From Treponema sp. (lineage in GTDB: Bacteria > Spirochaetota > Spirochaetia > Treponematales > Treponemataceae), in NCBI GenBank assembly GCA_016293005.1, contig JAEDFA010000019.1:1-27562 (forward strand): a stretch of DNA of 27,562 bases, written 5' to 3'. Positions 23,285 through 27,562 of this stretch are shown in pieces. The notes under the pieces are model-generated. The model saw nothing but the letters and a program-made list of their open reading frames with translations, ran no database searches and was not told the DNA's origin. The translations under genes and the position numbers were made by a program. Each line of letters opens with the position of its first letter. The first letter of the stretch is position 1.

Positions 23285-23351
23285 AAAATCTCCAATTTTT
23301 TTTAATTTTAAGAATTTCAAATAAAACTAAAGAACAGTTTTAGAAGTTGCT

Positions 23352-24503
23352 TTATTTTATTTTTTTCATAATTTCTTTTAATTTATCCATTTGTTCTTTT
23401 GTTCCGATTGTGATGCGCACATAATCAGATATGCCGTTTGTGTCAAAGTGTCGGACTAAAATTCCATTTTCTTTGATTTTTGCATAAACTTCTTTTCCGG
23501 AAACAGATGAGTTTTTCACAAGAACAAAATTCGTTTTGCTGGGAATATAAAACCAGCCGTTTTCCTCAAGAAATTTTTGAAAACTTTCGCGCTCAGAAAC
23601 AACTTTTTTGGCACATTCAGCATAATACCATGCGTTTTCACAGGCAATTTTCCCTGAAATTTGAGTTAAGGCATCAAGCGGAAAATGATTCAGCGAATTT
23701 TTGACAGTCGTAACGCTTGAGATAATTTCCGGATTAGAAACAATGTATCCAAGCCGAAGTCCCGCGCCGGAAAGGCTTTTACTGAAAGTCCTTACAATTA
23801 ACAGATTTTTAAAATCTTTGAGAAGCGGAATGCAGCTTTCTCCGCCAAAATCGCAGTAAGCTTCATCCACAACAAAAATTTTATCAGGGTCAGATTTTTC
23901 AAGCATTTTTCTGACATTAAGCCTTGAAAGCGATATGCCGGTTGGCGCATTTGGATTTGCAAAAATTAAGCCGGAACCGTTTTTCTTTGCAAGAGAAAGC
24001 ATTTTTTCAATGTCGAGACTCCAGTCATTTTTCATGGGAACAATATCAGTTTCAATTCCGTAAAAACCTGCGTAAACCGGATAAAAGCTGTAAGTAAATT
24101 CTGGTAGAACAAGAGTATTTTTGCTGTCAAAAAAAGCATAAAATACAAACGACAGAACTTCATCGCTTCCGTTTCCTGTGTAAATCATTTCAGGCGTAAT
24201 TTCAAAACCAATTTTGTCGCTTTCAGAGGGAGAAACATTTTTTTGTGAAACTGAACACCTTGAAAGAACTCCGCCAGTTTCGTTCAGCATTTTTGCAATC
24301 GCTTTTTTTAGTTCATTTGAATCCGGGTCAGGATAAAGCGAAAGTTTTGACGGAAAGTCAGAAATTTCTTTTTTTAAACCGTCTAAAAGTTCTTTGCAAG
24401 GCGGATACGGATTTTCATTTGCGTTTAATTTTATATACACTCTGTCTTTAGGTTGTTCGCCTGGAATATACGGGTGAAGGTTTTTCATTCTTGAAGTTAA
24501 CAT
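23352..24503 (-). CDS. hisC: Histidinol-phosphate aminotransferase-like (HisC) PLP enzyme
   Basis: Start set at ATG 24503 (MLTSRMKNLHPY), which is seven bases after a -10 box; longer in-frame extensions lie across the promoter. The 383-residue protein is a fold-type I aminotransferase: LNANENPYPP, YTGNGSDEVL, FANPNAPTGI, VVDEAYCDFGG and the PLP lysine in RTFSKSLSGAGLRLGY (K242). HisC converts histidinol phosphate and 2-oxoglutarate to imidazole acetol phosphate and glutamate, reversibly; some homologues act on aromatic amino acids. About 25 extra residues (75-103, rich in Ser) stand between the first helix and the PLP-phosphate loop. No other his genes are near. Confidence 0.85.
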   Translation of the reverse strand: MLTSRMKNLHPYIPGEQPKDRVYIKLNANENPYPPCKELLDGLKKEISDFPSKLSLYPDPDSNELKKAIAKMLNETGGVLSRCSVSQKNVSPSESDKIGFEITPEMIYTGNGSDEVLSFVFYAFFDSKNTLVLPEFTYSFYPVYAGFYGIETDIVPMKNDWSLDIEKMLSLAKKNGSGLIFANPNAPTGISLSRLNVRKMLEKSDPDKIFVVDEAYCDFGGESCIPLLKDFKNLLIVRTFSKSLSGAGLRLGYIVSNPEIISSVTTVKNSLNHFPLDALTQISGKIACENAWYYAECAKKVVSERESFQKFLEENGWFYIPSKTNFVLVKNSSVSGKEVYAKIKENGILVRHFDTNGISDYVRITIGTKEQMDKLKEIMKKIK

Positions 24504-24510
24504 AGACATT

Positions 24511-24539
24511 ATTTTAGTGATTTTTTTTAAATGCAACAA
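24511..24539 (-). promoter_or_regulatory. Promoter of hisC, apparently leaderless
   Basis: On the minus strand TTGTTG (24539-24534), 17-bp spacer, TAAAAT (24516-24511), then seven bases to the ATG at 24503. No Shine-Dalgarno sequence. Confidence 0.6.
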
Positions 24540-24573
24540 CAGAATTTTTAATCTATATTTTTTTTCGGGCGAA

Positions 24574-24657
24574 TTTTTGTGCATCGCACAAAAACCTGGC
24601 TTTTCGAGGTTCCGCTTGACGCTCATTCTATGCTTTGCATAGAACGCTTTGCGCCTC
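24574..24657. repeat. Cluster of short perfect hairpins between hisC and lon
   Basis: TTTTTGTGC-ATC-GCACAAAAA (24574-24594), TTCTATGC-TTT-GCATAGAA (24626-24644) and CGC-TTT-GCG (24645-24653), with GAGG (24606-24609) able to close on CCTC (24654-24657). The 298 bp between the two start codons hold these hairpins and the two promoters. An open frame runs from 24649 into lon but it has no start signal. Confidence 0.7.
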
Positions 24658-24765
24658 TACAATCCATTTCGCATTTCAAAAATTAATTATTTCTTTAAAT
24701 TTAAAAATAAAAATAATGTCAGGAAATTTTTAAAAATTCGATTTAAAAGTTTCCAAAGAAAATAC

Positions 24766-24794
24766 TTGCCGAAGTTCCCTTTGCTAAGTATATT
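24766..24794 (+). promoter_or_regulatory. Promoter of lon, apparently leaderless
   Basis: TTGCCG (24766-24771), 17-bp spacer, TATATT (24789-24794), seven bases, then ATG at 24802. There is no Shine-Dalgarno sequence and no HrcA/CIRCE repeat. Confidence 0.6.
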
Positions 24795-24801
24795 TAAAAG
24801 T

Positions 24802-27384
24802 ATGACTGAAAATGATGATTCAAAAAAAGATGAAATTGAAGAAAAACTTGAACAAGTAAAAGATGCGCTGGATTCAGCCTTTGAAAAATTTACTGATGAA
24901 GAAATAAATCCCAGATCAAAGCTTATGGTTCCGGTTGACCAAATGCTTCCAAATAAACTTCCTATAATTCCGCTTCAGGTGCGCCCAATTTTCCCAGGAA
25001 TTTTTACGCCTCTTATGATTTCTTCTTCGGAAGATGTTAAAGTAATAGAAAATGCTTATAGTTCTGACGGTTATATCGGACTTGTTCTTACAAAAAACGA
25101 TGAAGACAGGCCTTCTGTGAAAGATTTATATCAGGTTGGAACAGTTGCAAGAATCGTAAAAAAAATAAATCTTCCTGATGGAGGAGTAAATGTTTTTATT
25201 TCAACTGTAAAGCGTTTTAAAATCCGTAAAAAAATCAGTTCTTCACTTCCGATTGTCGTTGCCGTAGAGTATCTTGAAAACGAAGAGACTTCTTCTTTTG
25301 AAGTAAAGGCGCTTACTCGGGCTTTAATCAGTGAGATGAAAGAAATTTCAGAAAACAATCCGCTTTTTTCGGAAGAGATGCGCCTTAATATGGTAAATAT
25401 TGACGATCCTGGAAAAATCGCAGATTTTATTACATCAATTTTAAATATTGAAAAGACCGAACAGCAGAAAATTCTTGAAATTTTAAATGTTCGTCAAAGG
25501 ATGGAACAAGTTCTGCTTTTTATAAAAAAAGAACAGGAAGTTTTGCGCGTTCAAAAGAAAATTCAAAAGGAATTAAACGAGCGGGTTGAAAAAAATCAGA
25601 GAGACTATTTTTTGCGTGAAGAAATGCGTTCGATTCAGGAAGAGCTTGGAATCGATGCTGACGGGAAATCTTCTGATTACATAAAATTCTTGAATAAAAT
25701 CAACGAATTCAACTTTCAGGGCGAAATAAAAGAAACTCTTGAAAGTGAACTCGATAAATTTAAACTTTTAGAGCCAAATTCGCCTGAATACATGGTTTCA
25801 AGGAGTTTTCTTGAACTTGTAACGCAGCTTCCGTGGAACGATAATTCAGAAGAAAATTATGACATTAATTCTGCAAAAAAAATTCTTGAAAAAGATCATT
25901 TCGGGCTTGAAGATGTAAAAAAAAGAATCATCGAATTTCTTTCAGTAAGAAAATTAAAACGCGACAGTAAAGGTTCAATTTTGATTCTTGTAGGACCTCC
26001 TGGGGTTGGAAAAACAAGTGTTGGCCGCTCGATTGCAAATGCGATGAATAAGCCGTTTTACAGATTTTCTGTAGGTGGTCTTCGCGATGAAGCGGAAATA
26101 AAAGGTCACAGAAGAACTTATATCGGTTCAATGTGCGGAAAAATCATTCAGGGATTAAAACTCACTCATTCAAAATCACCGGTTTTTCTCATTGATGAAG
26201 TTGATAAAATGGGTGTGAGTGCACAGGGAGATCCTGCAAGCGCTCTCCTTGAAGTTTTAGATCCGGAGCAAAATGTATCGTTCCGCGACAATTATCTTGA
26301 TCTTCCGTTTGATCTTTCAAATGTTTTCTTTATTCTTACGGCAAATACTTTAGACACAATTCCTGAACCACTTTTAGACAGGTCAGAAATTATTACGCTC
26401 TCAGGTTATATTGATCAGGAAAAAATTGAAATTGCAAGGAAATATCTTATTCCGAAAAACCTTGAAAAAAACGGCTTGAAAAAAAATCAAATAAAATATT
26501 CAAAAGAAGTGATTTTAAAAATTGCTGAAGAATATGCCCGCGAAGCCGGCGTTCGTAATTTTGAGAAATGCGTCGATAAAATAAATCGGAAAGTCATAAC
26601 CGAAAATATGTCTTATGCAGAAGAAAAATTTCAGAATGCAAAGAAAGAATTCAAGGAATCGTTAAAAAATCTGAGCGAAGAAGAAAAAAATCAGAAAAAA
26701 TCTGAAGAGTCTAAAATTAAATTTGAAAATTTCTTTGATTCAGATTTTGAAAAAGAAATTCTTCTGTCTGAAATCGAAAAGTATCTTGGAAAGCCTGTTT
26801 TTGATGAATCAGAAATTAAAAAAGCAGATATTCCAGGAACGGCAATCGGTCTTGCCTGGACGAGCATGGGAGGAGATACTCTTTTGCTTGAAGCAGTTTC
26901 ATTTGCTGGAAAAGGTGATTTAGTTCTTACGGGGCAGATGGGCGATGTAATGAAGGAATCGGCTGAAATTGCATTTAATGTCGCAAAAAAAATTGCTGTC
27001 GAAAAGAAAATTAAAAAGCCTGACTGGTTTGAAAAAAATACTGTTCATCTTCACATTCCTGAAGGTGCAACTCCAAAAGACGGACCTTCTGCAGGAATTA
27101 CGATGCTTACAGTTTTTTCTTCGCTGTTTTCTGGAAAAATAATAAAAAAATCTCTTGCAATGACTGGGGAACTTTCTTTAACTGGAAAAGTACTTCCAAT
27201 TGGCGGTTTACGGGAAAAAACTGTCGCTGCCCGCAGAAACAAAATCAAGACAATCATTATTCCAAAGGCAAATTTGCGTGATTTAGAAGAAATCCCTGAG
27301 CATGTAAAAAAAGGCCTTACATTTATTCCTGTTTCATCGGTTCAGGAAGTTCTTGAAAATGTTTTTACATCGTTTCCAAAATAA
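24802..27384 (+). CDS. lon: ATP-dependent Lon protease
   Basis: ATG at 24802 (MTENDDSKKDE) is used; the open frame continues 51 codons upstream but crosses the promoter. The 860-residue protein has the LAN substrate domain (LPIIPLQVRPIFPG), a coiled coil, the AAA+ module with Walker A GPPGVGKTS (398-406) and RRTYIGSMCGKIIQGL, and the protease domain with DGPSAGI (S763) and GGLREKTVAA (K806); the 43-residue spacing of the Ser-Lys dyad equals that of E. coli Lon. Between the AAA+ lid and the protease domain lies an extra charged stretch of about 45-50 residues (KKEFKESLKNLSEEEKNQKK). Lon degrades misfolded and regulatory proteins in the cytoplasm. Confidence 0.95.
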   Translation: MTENDDSKKDEIEEKLEQVKDALDSAFEKFTDEEINPRSKLMVPVDQMLPNKLPIIPLQVRPIFPGIFTPLMISSSEDVKVIENAYSSDGYIGLVLTKNDEDRPSVKDLYQVGTVARIVKKINLPDGGVNVFISTVKRFKIRKKISSSLPIVVAVEYLENEETSSFEVKALTRALISEMKEISENNPLFSEEMRLNMVNIDDPGKIADFITSILNIEKTEQQKILEILNVRQRMEQVLLFIKKEQEVLRVQKKIQKELNERVEKNQRDYFLREEMRSIQEELGIDADGKSSDYIKFLNKINEFNFQGEIKETLESELDKFKLLEPNSPEYMVSRSFLELVTQLPWNDNSEENYDINSAKKILEKDHFGLEDVKKRIIEFLSVRKLKRDSKGSILILVGPPGVGKTSVGRSIANAMNKPFYRFSVGGLRDEAEIKGHRRTYIGSMCGKIIQGLKLTHSKSPVFLIDEVDKMGVSAQGDPASALLEVLDPEQNVSFRDNYLDLPFDLSNVFFILTANTLDTIPEPLLDRSEIITLSGYIDQEKIEIARKYLIPKNLEKNGLKKNQIKYSKEVILKIAEEYAREAGVRNFEKCVDKINRKVITENMSYAEEKFQNAKKEFKESLKNLSEEEKNQKKSEESKIKFENFFDSDFEKEILLSEIEKYLGKPVFDESEIKKADIPGTAIGLAWTSMGGDTLLLEAVSFAGKGDLVLTGQMGDVMKESAEIAFNVAKKIAVEKKIKKPDWFEKNTVHLHIPEGATPKDGPSAGITMLTVFSSLFSGKIIKKSLAMTGELSLTGKVLPIGGLREKTVAARRNKIKTIIIPKANLRDLEEIPEHVKKGLTFIPVSSVQEVLENVFTSFPK

Positions 27385-27478
27385 AATTTAGAGATTTTCG
27401 AATTTTTAGATAAACGAATCAAATTTATTTTCTGTGAAAGTCAAAAAGCTCTTTGATAAATTAAAATTTTTCAAGGAG

Positions 27479-27562
27479 TGTAAGATAAAACCGCTAAAAT
27501 AGCGCGGCTTTATCTTACACTGAACTGCTGTTCCTCATTACATTACGGAACAGCGTAAAAAG
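27479..27562 (+). repeat. Hairpin-array element, copy 2 (cut by window edge)
   Basis: Hairpin A (27480-27518): GTAAGATAAA, a single A-C mismatch, then CCGC, pairing with GCGG and TTTATCTTAC, 15 positions in all, around the 9-nt loop TAAAATAGC. Hairpin B (27527-27554): GCTGTTCC / GGAACAGC around the 12-nt loop TCATTACATTAC, then GTAAAAAG at the edge. Stem and loop lengths and loop sequences match copy 1 while the stem sequences differ. An imperfect stem CTCTTTGA / TCAAGGAG (27450-27478) precedes it. Confidence 0.8.

Noticed and set aside
24649..24801. N-terminal extension of Lon
   Set aside because: The extension crosses the -35 and -10 boxes and part of a hairpin cluster, is Lys/Phe-rich, and Lon proteins normally begin close to the LAN domain.

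Overview
The window looks like chromosomal DNA of a low-G+C spirochaete, most likely a host-associated Treponema. The basis is A+T-rich DNA, small intergenic gaps, an expansion of formylglycine-generating-enzyme-like (FGE/SUMF) surface proteins, a ThrH-type phosphatase, a divergent polysaccharide deacetylase, a double cyclic-nucleotide-domain regulator and a Lon protease. The genus is inferred from gene content only; there is no rRNA here.

Left end (1-2516): the 3' part of a large gene whose product has 72-residue Cys/His repeats followed by an FGE/C-type-lectin-fold domain. Its last ~140 bp jump to about 60% G+C and have the NNC-codon pattern of a diversity-generating retroelement (DGR) variable region. 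Two perfect short hairpins follow, then a long hairpin, then a decayed second copy of the same 3' cassette. No reverse transcriptase or intact template repeat lies in the window.

2517-4551: a minus-strand glycosyltransferase with a degenerate methyltransferase-like tail. Its upstream region carries an array of hairpins that is matched by a second array at the right edge (27479-27562): loops are conserved while the stems have different but still complementary sequences. A fragment of the same array lies upstream of corA.

4552-11519 (plus strand): NhaC-type antiporter, rsgA, mutS2 and pgi. 11661-15579 (minus strand): divergent polysaccharide deacetylase, tsaD, an RsmI-like methylase and a DEDDh exonuclease, read as one operon. 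It is preceded by a candidate structured RNA whose intrinsic terminator ends four bases from the first start codon. About 790 bp of very A+T-rich DNA separates this from thrH.

16374-20268: thrH, tRNA-Leu(UAA), rubrerythrin, tRNA-Thr(CGU) directly touching the stop codon of a two-domain cNMP-binding regulator, and a divergent PHP phosphoesterase.

20302-22607: a ~250-nt structured leader with a small upstream ORF, then corA and a second, non-variable FGE-like gene. 22610-24503 (minus): hisC and a YfcE-type phosphodiesterase. 24802-27384: lon.

Four genes (rsgA, the PHP gene, hisC, lon) have a promoter -10 box only 6-7 nt before the ATG and no Shine-Dalgarno sequence, so they are probably leaderless. 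Most other genes carry clear GGAG-type ribosome binding sites.
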